From positions 1-35,293 of the forward strand of contig JAFGDW010000196.1 of NCBI GenBank assembly GCA_016931935.1: a stretch of DNA of 35,293 nt, in the 5' to 3' direction. The translations under genes and the position numbers were made by a program. The DNA is from Candidatus Zhuqueibacterota bacterium (GTDB lineage: Bacteria; Zhuqueibacterota; Zhuqueibacteria; Thermofontimicrobiales; Thiofontviventaceae). Positions within the stretch are counted from its first letter, which is position 1. The number at the start of each line of letters is the position of its first letter. Below the pieces are notes generated by a model, which saw nothing but the letters and a program-made list of their open reading frames with translations, had not been told where the DNA came from and did not search any database. Shown here piece after piece: positions 24,586-32,413 of the stretch.

Positions 24586-27500
24586 TTATTTCACTACCAG
24601 CATTTTGCGTGTTACAGTATGCGTTGAAGTAGACAGGTGATAGAAATACACGCCGCTGGGCATTTGCGATGCATTGAACTCGGTGTCGTGGGTACCGGCG
24701 TTGTATGTACCGTCCATCAGTACGGCTACTTCACGGCCTAAAATATCAAACACTTTGAGAGTGACAACATCTCGTTCGGGTAGTGTGAACGTGATGTGTG
24801 TGGATGGATTGAACGGATTGGGGTAATTGTTGATGCTGAATTCCAAGTTTTCATCTTCTGTCCCAGCCGGTTGTTTTTCGACGGATTCGCCGAGACGTTC
24901 CAACTCATTCGCTGCACAATCCGCAAGCGGCTGGTCCGGATAATTTTGAATAATTTGTGAAAAACAGGCAATCGCTTCAACTGTTTTTTTCATGTCGTAG
25001 GCATACATTATACCTTTGGCGTATAGCACATCGCACTGTAAGGCGTCGTCGTACTCATATTTAGTTGAAACATTATCAGCAGTTGCCAGCGCTGATGTAT
25101 AATCCGCTTTATCTTGATAATACAACATCAGATAACGATCAGCCAGCCCGTACAGGCTCGACAATTTCTTTTCTTCCTTAATTTCTCCGATGAACTCCAG
25201 CATGGCTTCTGGCTCATCAAGTTGTCGAAAACAATGAACAATAGTAGAAAAGGCGGTTTTCGCCAGTTCGCTTTCGTAATATTTTTTTATAAAATTTCGG
25301 TAATCATCAATTATTTTTTTGTACTCCGTTTTAAATTTGTCTTTATCAAACTTCTCATTTTCAATAATGTCTTGTTTTACGATTTTGGATAATTCAAAGT
25401 ACGCCAGGGTAATTTCTGTGTATTCCTGCAGTAACGGATCATCACTTTCGCTTGATTCTGCTACAGGAATATCCCGGGATGTTGTTTCCGAAATATTATT
25501 AGCGATGGGTTTCTCCAAAAGATCACATGATGCTTCACCACTGATCTGAATATAGCCGCCGTATTGTGTGAGTGTATCCGGCTCACCATCATCGTAATAA
25601 CATCCATCAGCATAGATATATGAACCGCTTCTCGCCAGTAAATGGTAATCATCACTTTCACACAACGGGACTTCATATACATTTGTGTTGGCGGAATTTG
25701 CATACACGGCAGTACCGTTCTCGGTTAGGCCCCAATCACCAGGATTGACATCTCCGCTACTGTAGCTGGCTAAAAGACCTCGATCACAATTCATGACATT
25801 TGCATACACATCGAAATTTGAACTCTGGTAAATAAAAACTCCATAGCTCGTACCCGTTCCGTAAACGTATGCAGCAATATCCGGAAATGCACAATAATTT
25901 ATTGAAAGTCGGTTGCAATAAATGCCGCCGATGCCCAGAGCATCTGCACCGGTGCACGTGATATTTCCATCAATGTAAACATAGCTGCCCTGATCCTGCT
26001 CTGTTACAGTCAGGTTATCTATATTACTGATCGATAAATTTCCCACGTATGTACCACTCTTAATAGTTACCGTATTACCATCAACCGCATAATTAATTGC
26101 ATTTTGAACGGATGAGCAAATGCCGATCTTTGTGGAGCCGTCTTTGATGTAGGCAACCAGGGGATTTATTTGCACTCCGGATTCCATGTCAATTGTGCCG
26201 CCGGTTGAGATGATATTATATGTACCAATATTGATCTGATTTCCTGCTGGAAGCGTTAATGTAAGACCGGTTGGAACAAACACATCACCGGTGAGCGTGT
26301 GTCCGTTCAACCAGGTTTCGTCATAGGGCAGAGTTCCACTTGTTGTTATCGATTTATGGATTGGATATCTCAGATATGTTTTTTCATCACTATCATACCG
26401 CCCTCTGGCTGGGATATTTTGTGTTAATGGTGTCGTAACCTTTGGACCGATTGCCGACCAGGTATAACCAACGGTTAAAAAATATGGTTGACTGGAATAA
26501 TAATAAGAAACATCGAGTAATTCTGCATTCTCTTCAATGTAGTTATTATGAAATGCATTATGTGTAAAACAATCTTCATCGCCATCATAGCAACCGAACA
26601 TGTCCAATGTGGGTTCACAGTCTTCACACTTATGGTGTGGAACAGCAGTCAAACCAGGATCAAGCTTCTCTATATTTCCCAGGGACGACCAATTATCCAT
26701 TTTTAAAATTCGAACTTCATCATCGTATATCCGGTTACGAACAAATGTATTATAATCACCATTATTACCGTATTCATCATCAGAGCCGATACCTTCAGCA
26801 TAATTATGTTCGAATAGATTCCCAAACGGGTACCTGCCATGAAAATCAATATCGCGTATGGTGCCTGATTCAGTTTGTTCCCGCGAATAGTTAAAAGTAA
26901 AAACATTGCAGTTGACTCCATTACATACTGTCATAGCGTGACGCAATAGACGAAAAATATTGTTTTCGATTAGGCAGTTTGTTGTGCTGTTACTGAGACA
27001 CACCCCATATCCCCAGCCGCCTCCATCGTATTTCATTGCCTCATGGATGTAGCAACCAGATACTTCACAATGTGTAGAGCTGGAAATGCCGATATGGTGA
27101 CACGGTGCCAATTCAGATATGACTCCTTTTACCCAGCAATTAACTGCATGGCCAAAACGGATATAATATGGCCCACTGTCAGCAGCTTTAATATCTGGAA
27201 TCCGAAGAATATTTAAATTTTCAATACCAATATTCATAACAGGATCGATTCGGCGGATTTTTATCGAATAATCAGGATTGACTGTGTCCACATAATCCAT
27301 ATTAGCCACATCTTTTATTTCACCTTCTAATCCACCTGTAACGGGAGTTACACGTTCAAGTTGTGTGATTTGACCGACAATGGCTTTTTCAGGATTACTT
27401 TCATCCGAATGGTAGTTAAAATTGTATTGCACAAATTGCACCCAATTATCTGCTGAAAGACCACTTAAACCGCCTCCGTTCGATGAGTGTATAACGGAAT

Positions 27501-27981
27501 CGCCTTTATAAAAATTTTGATCCAGGTCATAAGCTGAAGACCAAGCATCAGCGCGTCCCGAAATGTTAAAACAATGGCTGTTCGGCATGTTTCGAAACAC
27601 AAGATGGGTGCGATATGCTCCATCACCCTGAAACACAATATTTCGATGAGTGAAATTTAGAGGTATTGGACTGTTGAAGTAATACCATCCTTCCGGGAAA
27701 TATATAATCGCCAATCCGTCTGTAGTATTCACAAAAGTTTGGGCATTCCCAATGGCAGTTTCGACTTTAGGGTAGTCATCATCCGTTGGCAGCCCAGCAT
27801 TTATGGTAAAGACCTGAACAGGAGTAATTGTGCTGACATCATTAATAAGTCCTGCGACATGCCAGGTTTCCTGACAGCTTTCCGGGATTTTACCACCATT
27901 ATATAGGCTTTGCGAATAGGAATTTATATTAGTGAAAAGGAAAAGCAAAATCAAAGATATAATCATATTCTTTTTTTTCAT
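24586..27981 (-). CDS. Secreted beta-helix protein with type IX sorting domain
   Basis: A 1131-residue exported protein. AAGGAG precedes ATG 27981, and a signal peptide ends near 'NINSYSQS'. Residues about 30-500 begin with a pectate-lyase-superfamily-like segment ('VETAIGNAQTFVNTTDGLAIIYFPEGWYYF', 'IVFQGDGAYRTHLVFRN') and continue as a parallel beta-helix with Asn/Cys-rich rungs ('CEVSGCYIHEA', 'CLIENNIF', 'GNLFEHNYAEG'). A second beta-helix block follows at 560-800. Residues about 860-1040 are helical, TPR-like ('AFSTIVHCFRQLDEPEAM', 'ALQCDVLYAKGIMYAYDMKKTVEAIACFSQIIQNYPDQPLAD'). Residues 1052-1131 are the Por-type C-terminal domain (NYPNPFNPST ... GVYFYHL ... RKMLVVK) for export by the type IX system. 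Enzymatic activity (polysaccharide lyase?) is unproven. It follows the barrel gene by 48 nt, probably as one operon. Confidence 0.85.
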   Translation of the reverse strand: MKKKNMIISLILLFLFTNINSYSQSLYNGGKIPESCQETWHVAGLINDVSTITPVQVFTINAGLPTDDDYPKVETAIGNAQTFVNTTDGLAIIYFPEGWYYFNSPIPLNFTHRNIVFQGDGAYRTHLVFRNMPNSHCFNISGRADAWSSAYDLDQNFYKGDSVIHSSNGGGLSGLSADNWVQFVQYNFNYHSDESNPEKAIVGQITQLERVTPVTGGLEGEIKDVANMDYVDTVNPDYSIKIRRIDPVMNIGIENLNILRIPDIKAADSGPYYIRFGHAVNCWVKGVISELAPCHHIGISSSTHCEVSGCYIHEAMKYDGGGWGYGVCLSNSTTNCLIENNIFRLLRHAMTVCNGVNCNVFTFNYSREQTESGTIRDIDFHGRYPFGNLFEHNYAEGIGSDDEYGNNGDYNTFVRNRIYDDEVRILKMDNWSSLGNIEKLDPGLTAVPHHKCEDCEPTLDMFGCYDGDEDCFTHNAFHNNYIEENAELLDVSYYYSSQPYFLTVGYTWSAIGPKVTTPLTQNIPARGRYDSDEKTYLRYPIHKSITTSGTLPYDETWLNGHTLTGDVFVPTGLTLTLPAGNQINIGTYNIISTGGTIDMESGVQINPLVAYIKDGSTKIGICSSVQNAINYAVDGNTVTIKSGTYVGNLSISNIDNLTVTEQDQGSYVYIDGNITCTGADALGIGGIYCNRLSINYCAFPDIAAYVYGTGTSYGVFIYQSSNFDVYANVMNCDRGLLASYSSGDVNPGDWGLTENGTAVYANSANTNVYEVPLCESDDYHLLARSGSYIYADGCYYDDGEPDTLTQYGGYIQISGEASCDLLEKPIANNISETTSRDIPVAESSESDDPLLQEYTEITLAYFELSKIVKQDIIENEKFDKDKFKTEYKKIIDDYRNFIKKYYESELAKTAFSTIVHCFRQLDEPEAMLEFIGEIKEEKKLSSLYGLADRYLMLYYQDKADYTSALATADNVSTKYEYDDALQCDVLYAKGIMYAYDMKKTVEAIACFSQIIQNYPDQPLADCAANELERLGESVEKQPAGTEDENLEFSINNYPNPFNPSTHITFTLPERDVVTLKVFDILGREVAVLMDGTYNAGTHDTEFNASQMPSGVYFYHLSTSTHTVTRKMLVVK

Positions 27982-28029
27982 GATTTTTATACTCCTTGAA
28001 TTTTGGTTTTTACTATTGTTCTTACTACA

Positions 28030-28704
28030 TTAAAAGCCGTAACACAATATAAAATACAAGGTATCCAGCTTATCATCAATCGTCAGGCTATTGATGCTTT
28101 TTTGTTCTGTTGATGAACTGGCATAACGAATTTCAAATCCTAATCCTCTATACGATATAATGGAACCAATGATAAAGTCTCTTGAATGAAACCTGGTACC
28201 TTCACCTCCGGATCGTAAGTAATCGAATTCGTAGCGTCCGATCCATTCATCATACCAAAGATGGTCATGTTCAACAGAACTTCCTGCGCCTCGAGTTTGT
28301 CTAGAAAATCCGGGACCACAGTAAATTTTAATAGATGCCCGATTTTTATATAAAGGGATCTGATAACCTACTTTAATAAAACACTCAACAAATGATCCGC
28401 CGACCAGAAGATCACCAAAGACCATTGGTGCAGTATAATTTTCATAAGTAGCTGGCCATCGTTTATTTTCCAATATAGTTTTTTTCGTCGCATAGATGCC
28501 TTCAATAGCAAAAAGCAAGTTATTCGGTCTGGAATATTCAAGTCCAAGTCCCAAAAAATGTCCCATTTCACTATTACCACCCTCAGTTCGAAGCGTGGCC
28601 CTGGTTGCTCCCACCCCAATGTATTTGGTTACTTTTGCATGGATTGACGCGGGCAAGAGGATTATGGTGGTTAATACCATTATTAATATAATATGACGGT
28701 TCAT
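28030..28704 (-). CDS. Outer-membrane beta-barrel protein, PorT-like size
   Basis: A 224-residue protein with a signal peptide (cleavage near ASIHA-K) and AAGGAG before ATG 28704. The mature part alternates hydrophobic and polar residues in strands ('YIGVGATRATLRTEGG', 'HFLGLGLEYSRPNNLLFAIEGIYATKK', 'LLVGGSFVECFIKVGYQIPLY', 'SIKIYCGPGFSRQ', 'FIIGSIISYRGLGFEIRYASS') and ends in an aromatic residue ('LYFILCYGF'), typical of a small outer-membrane barrel. It is first in a two-gene unit with the type IX cargo, so it may serve that protein at the surface. The family is not resolved further. Confidence 0.75.
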   Translation of the reverse strand: MNRHIILIMVLTTIILLPASIHAKVTKYIGVGATRATLRTEGGNSEMGHFLGLGLEYSRPNNLLFAIEGIYATKKTILENKRWPATYENYTAPMVFGDLLVGGSFVECFIKVGYQIPLYKNRASIKIYCGPGFSRQTRGAGSSVEHDHLWYDEWIGRYEFDYLRSGGEGTRFHSRDFIIGSIISYRGLGFEIRYASSSTEQKSINSLTIDDKLDTLYFILCYGF

Positions 28705-29153
28705 AGAGGTATCTCCTTATTGGTAAAAGGCTAACATGAATAAACCATACTGCTAAGGCGGCTTAAAAACACGCCTCGCATTAAAATTGTCTATATACGA
28801 AAAAATTATTTTCGAATGAATAAATGGAGAATAATAAATCCGAACACATTTCAGATAGCAGGCAAAATGCTGCCCCCCCCCCTGCAAAATTGGAGTGGGA
28901 GACACCTAAAGTGAGAGAATATATGTGAGAGAAAAATAAACAAATCATTCATGATAAATGAAATTGTTGATGGTCGGTTTATTACGAAATAAATGATATT
29001 TTGCGACAATGTCAAGTGATTTTTAATTGTTTGTAATCTTATTTTTACTTATTAATTTTAATCACTCTTATTTTAAATTTAGAAACAAGCTTGCCGATTT
29101 CTTTATTTCAAGTTGCTATACATCTGATTTCACATAATTAAAACTGGCCGGAA
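28705..29153. other. Intergenic region with a C10 homopolymer
   Basis: An AT-rich spacer between divergent genes. A run of ten C (28873-28882) is flanked by similar words (GCAAAATGC before, TGCAAAAT after). A purine-rich stretch follows at about 28893-28940. The only gene signal seen is the barrel gene's ribosome binding site at the left edge. Confidence 0.5.
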
Positions 29154-29201
29154 ATACTACAGGTTGTGGTTGTGACGATTAATTAACACTAAATATAGTA
29201 T
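29154..29201 (+). promoter_or_regulatory. Candidate tandem NrdR boxes
   Basis: ACACTAAATATAGTAT (29186-29201) matches the NrdR box consensus (ACACWATATATWGTGT, from memory) at 14 of 16 positions. A weaker match, ATACTACAGGTTGTGG (29154-29169, about 11 of 16), lies 32 bp upstream. That is the roughly three-turn spacing usual for NrdR box pairs. The strong box is 7 nt before the -35 element of the promoter below, which fits repression of nrdJ by NrdR. Confidence 0.55.
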
Positions 29202-29208
29202 TTTCCGC

Positions 29209-29237
29209 TTGACTTTTAGAAAATAGAATGGTATATT
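29209..29237 (+). promoter_or_regulatory. Sigma70-like promoter upstream of nrdJ
   Basis: TTGACT (29209-29214), a 17-nt spacer and TATATT (29232-29237) form a near-consensus housekeeping promoter. The start is expected near 29244, about 250 nt before the nrdJ ATG. It is of the general bacterial type, not the TTTG/TAnnTTTG type of Bacteroidetes proper. Confidence 0.6.
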
Positions 29238-29263
29238 TTTATCCAATTAAATAATCAAGGCAG

Positions 29264-29292
29264 TCGCGTCATAAGTGTGACGCGATTTTTTT
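29264..29292 (+). terminator. Intrinsic terminator in the nrdJ leader
   Basis: TCGCGTCA (29264-29271) and TGACGCGA (29278-29285) form a perfect 8-bp stem with a 6-nt loop, followed by seven T (29286-29292). It lies only about 20 nt past the expected transcription start and about 205 nt before nrdJ, with no gene in between. It would end a roughly 50-nt transcript, so it is either an attenuator or the end of a tiny RNA. Confidence 0.7.
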
Positions 29293-29497
29293 GTGTATAC
29301 AACCTTTGTATTACATCTCACCAAAATGAAGTCCCGATAATTAACCGCGTTCGATTCTCCGAATTTGTTCCTGAAGTCGAAAGCTGTTCGATGTCCGGAA
29401 TTCGTTAACCGCACTCCATCCAGGTTGCCCCGTTCCAGATTCATTAATATAACGGGAAATAATTTTTAATATATACGACAACTAAGGAGAACAACTT

Positions 29498-32299
29498 ATG
29501 CCCCGACAAAAAATCTCAGAGAATCGTAGTGAAAATCCCAATATGACAACATCCCCGACAGGCACGGTCGTTAATCAAATTAGCAAGAAAAATGGCAATG
29601 GTAACGGCAATGGTAACGGAAATTCAAAAGCAGGATTGCCGGTATCCGCCGTTTTTACCAGCGATGGCGTGCATCCGTTCGAAAAGATCACCTGGACGAA
29701 ACGCGATGCATCCATTAAAGATGATAAAGGCAATATTGTTTTTGAACAGCTTGGTGTGGAGTTCCCGGAATCGTGGAGCCAGACCGCGGTGAATGTGGTG
29801 GCGTCTAAATATTTCCATGGTAAGCAGGATACGCCAGCACGGGAATACAGTGTGAAGCAACTGGTGGATCGGGTATCACGAACGATTCGTGATTGGGGCT
29901 ACAAGGATAAATATTTTGCAACCGAAGAAACAGCCGATGTGTTTTATAACGAACTCACGTACCTGCTGGTGAATCAATATGCAGCGTTTAACAGCCCGGT
30001 GTGGTTCAATTGCGGGATTGAAAAACGGCCACAGGTATCGGCGTGTTTTATCAATTCAGTTACTGACAGCATGGATTCGATTCTGGAATTAGCCAAAACC
30101 GAAGGCATGTTGTTCAAATGGGGCTCGGGAACCGGCACGAATTTGTCGGCGCTGCGTTCATCAATTGAAAAGCTGTCTACCGGCGGGCAATCGTCAGGTC
30201 CGCTGTCATTCATGAAAGGCTATGACAGTTTTGCGGGTGCGATTAAATCGGGTGGGAAAACCCGGCGCGCCGCCAAGATGGTGATTCTCAACGCCGATCA
30301 TCCCGATATTATCGATTTCATCAACAGCAAGGCGATCGAAGAGAAAAAAGCCTGGGCGCTGATCGACGCTGGTTACGATGGCTCTTTTAACGGTGATGCG
30401 TACAATTCAATTTTCTACCAGAATGCCAACCACAGCGTTCGCGTTACCGATGCATTTATGAAGGCCGTGGAAGCCAACGCACCGTGGGAAACCCGCGCGG
30501 TTACCACTGGTGAAACCATGAACACCTACAACGCCGCCGATGTGATGCGACAAATTTCAGAGGCTGCTCATTTATGCGGCGATCCGGGCTTGCAGTTCGA
30601 CACCACCATCAACGATTGGCACACCTGCGCAAACAGCGCTCGCATCAACGCGTCGAATCCCTGCAGCGAGTACATGTTTATCGATGACACCGCATGTAAC
30701 CTGGCATCGCTCAACTTGATGAAATTCCGCAAGGCTGATGGCTCGTTCGACGTGCCGGCATTCCTGCATGCAGTGCGAATCGTTATTATGGCGCAGGATA
30801 TTCTTGTGCACAATGCGTCGTACCCCACGGAGGCGATCGATGGCAATAGCCATCAATTTCGCACGCTGGGACTGGGCTACGCCAATCTCGGCGCGTTGCT
30901 GATGGCTAGCGGTTTGCCGTATGATAGTGACGAAGGCCGGGCATTTGCAGCGGGAATCACCGCAATGATGACCGGGCAGGCATACAAAACCTCAGCGGAA
31001 ATCGCCGGCAAACTTGAGCCGTTTCCCCAGTATCAAAAGAATCGCACCCCGATGCTGCGCGTTATTAAAAAACACCGCGCGAAAGTGGCTGAGGTCGATG
31101 GTTCGGGAGTAGCTGCCGAGGTGTTGCCCGCTGCTGAACAAATTTGGGATGATGCATTATCCATGGGAAAGCAGTTCGGCTATCGAAATGCTCAGGTCAC
31201 CGTTTTGGCGCCGACCGGCACCATTGGTTTCATGATGGATTGTGATACGACTGGTGTTGAGCCAGATATTGCGCTGCTGAAGTACAAAAATCTCGTCGGT
31301 GGCGGTTACATGAAGCTTGTTAATAACACGGTGCCAAGCGCGTTGAAGCAGTTGGGGTATTCGAGTGAAGACTCGAAAAACATTATGGAATATCTCAATA
31401 CTCAGGATACAATCGAAGGTGCACCGGGATTGAAGGACGAGCATTTGCCGGTGTTCGATTGCGCGTTTAAGCCACTCAACGGGAAACGGACTATTTCTGT
31501 GCTGGGTCACATTCGCATGATGGCCGCGGTTCAGCCGTTCATTTCCGGTGCAATTTCCAAAACCGTGAACATGCCGAAAGAATCGACAGTTGATGATGTA
31601 AAAAATGCTTATATGCAAGCATGGAAATTGGGTTTGAAGGCAATCGCGATTTATCGGGATGGCGCCAAACGGACACAGCCGTTATCGACGTCCAAAGAGA
31701 AGTCGAAAGACGAAAAAGCAATGTTGGTTGCTCCGGCAAAACCGTACCGTCGCCGTCTGCCCGATGAACGGCCGTCGGTTACTCACAAGTTCAGCATCGC
31801 CGGTCATGAAGGCTACATCACCGCCGGTTTGTACGATGATGGTTCACCGGGTGAAATTTTCATAACCATGGCGAAAGAAGGATCGATTGTATCTGGTTTG
31901 ATCGATGCATTCGCCACAGCGATTTCCATGAACCTGCAGTACGGCGTGCCGCTAAAAATTCTGGTCGATAAATTCAGCCATATGCGGTTCGAGCCGTCGG
32001 GATTTACATCTAACAAGCAAATTCCGATTGCCAAATCGATTATGGACTACCTGTTCCGTTGGCTGGGATTAAAATTCCTGGCGGAGGAAGAGCGCCCACA
32101 CGATAATGACGATATGCAGGAAACGATGACAAGCGAGTCACCTGAACTGATCACGGCAACTAAAGGAGAAGACTACGAGCGGCACGTCTTCCAAACCCAA
32201 TCGGATGCGCCGCCGTGCCATGAATGTGGCGCGATTATGGTTCGTAGTGGATCGTGCTACAAGTGTCTGTCGTGCGGATCGACGAGTGGGTGTTCGTGA
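29498..32299 (+). CDS. nrdJ: Class II (adenosylcobalamin-dependent) ribonucleotide reductase
   Basis: A 933-residue enzyme that reduces ribonucleotides to deoxyribonucleotides using a radical generated from adenosylcobalamin. ATG 29498 is preceded by AGGAGA. The N-terminus has a disordered (Gly-Asn) repeat at 33-42 and no ATP-cone. The catalytic barrel carries the redox pair Cys183 (in 'VSACF') and Cys400 ('DDTACNLASLNL'), the thiyl Cys389 with Asn387 and Glu391 in 'NPCSE', and the glycine-rich 'WGSGTGTNLSALRSS'. The 11-residue gap between Cys389 and Cys400 matches the family. The C-terminal 27 residues from 907 ('CHECGAIMVRSG...') contain six cysteines in CxxC-like pairs, typical of the zinc-ribbon/redox tail of long NrdJ. 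Upstream lie candidate NrdR boxes, a promoter and an attenuator-like hairpin. No cobalamin riboswitch was recognised. Confidence 0.95.
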   Translation: MPRQKISENRSENPNMTTSPTGTVVNQISKKNGNGNGNGNGNSKAGLPVSAVFTSDGVHPFEKITWTKRDASIKDDKGNIVFEQLGVEFPESWSQTAVNVVASKYFHGKQDTPAREYSVKQLVDRVSRTIRDWGYKDKYFATEETADVFYNELTYLLVNQYAAFNSPVWFNCGIEKRPQVSACFINSVTDSMDSILELAKTEGMLFKWGSGTGTNLSALRSSIEKLSTGGQSSGPLSFMKGYDSFAGAIKSGGKTRRAAKMVILNADHPDIIDFINSKAIEEKKAWALIDAGYDGSFNGDAYNSIFYQNANHSVRVTDAFMKAVEANAPWETRAVTTGETMNTYNAADVMRQISEAAHLCGDPGLQFDTTINDWHTCANSARINASNPCSEYMFIDDTACNLASLNLMKFRKADGSFDVPAFLHAVRIVIMAQDILVHNASYPTEAIDGNSHQFRTLGLGYANLGALLMASGLPYDSDEGRAFAAGITAMMTGQAYKTSAEIAGKLEPFPQYQKNRTPMLRVIKKHRAKVAEVDGSGVAAEVLPAAEQIWDDALSMGKQFGYRNAQVTVLAPTGTIGFMMDCDTTGVEPDIALLKYKNLVGGGYMKLVNNTVPSALKQLGYSSEDSKNIMEYLNTQDTIEGAPGLKDEHLPVFDCAFKPLNGKRTISVLGHIRMMAAVQPFISGAISKTVNMPKESTVDDVKNAYMQAWKLGLKAIAIYRDGAKRTQPLSTSKEKSKDEKAMLVAPAKPYRRRLPDERPSVTHKFSIAGHEGYITAGLYDDGSPGEIFITMAKEGSIVSGLIDAFATAISMNLQYGVPLKILVDKFSHMRFEPSGFTSNKQIPIAKSIMDYLFRWLGLKFLAEEERPHDNDDMQETMTSESPELITATKGEDYERHVFQTQSDAPPCHECGAIMVRSGSCYKCLSCGSTSGCS

Positions 32300-32368
32300 T
32301 TTTTGAATATTTTTAAAGGCAATATGTTCAATAGAAGCTGGATAAGCTTTTTTGTTTTTGATTGGAAA

Positions 32369-32406
32369 CGTGCTACACATATTGTAATGGCGAGATGCGT
32401 AGCACG
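32369..32406. terminator. Hairpin between converging nrdJ and the subtilase pseudogene
   Basis: CGTGCTACACAT (32369-32380) pairs with ATGCGTAGCACG (32395-32406), with one mismatch in 12 and a 14-nt loop. It sits between two converging genes (nrdJ ends at 32299, the other at 32414), so it may serve both, although neither side has a long T-run. Confidence 0.5.
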
Positions 32407-32413
32407 TATTCAT

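Noticed and set aside
29330..29450. Decayed minus-strand coding fragment ('GTGQPGWSAVNEFRTS...')
   Set aside because: It vaguely resembles a discoidin-like domain end but is only about 40 codons and has no support; too weak to call.
29244..29497. Cobalamin riboswitch before nrdJ
   Set aside because: No B12-box-like GCCACTG and no suitable multi-stem architecture; only one simple terminator hairpin.
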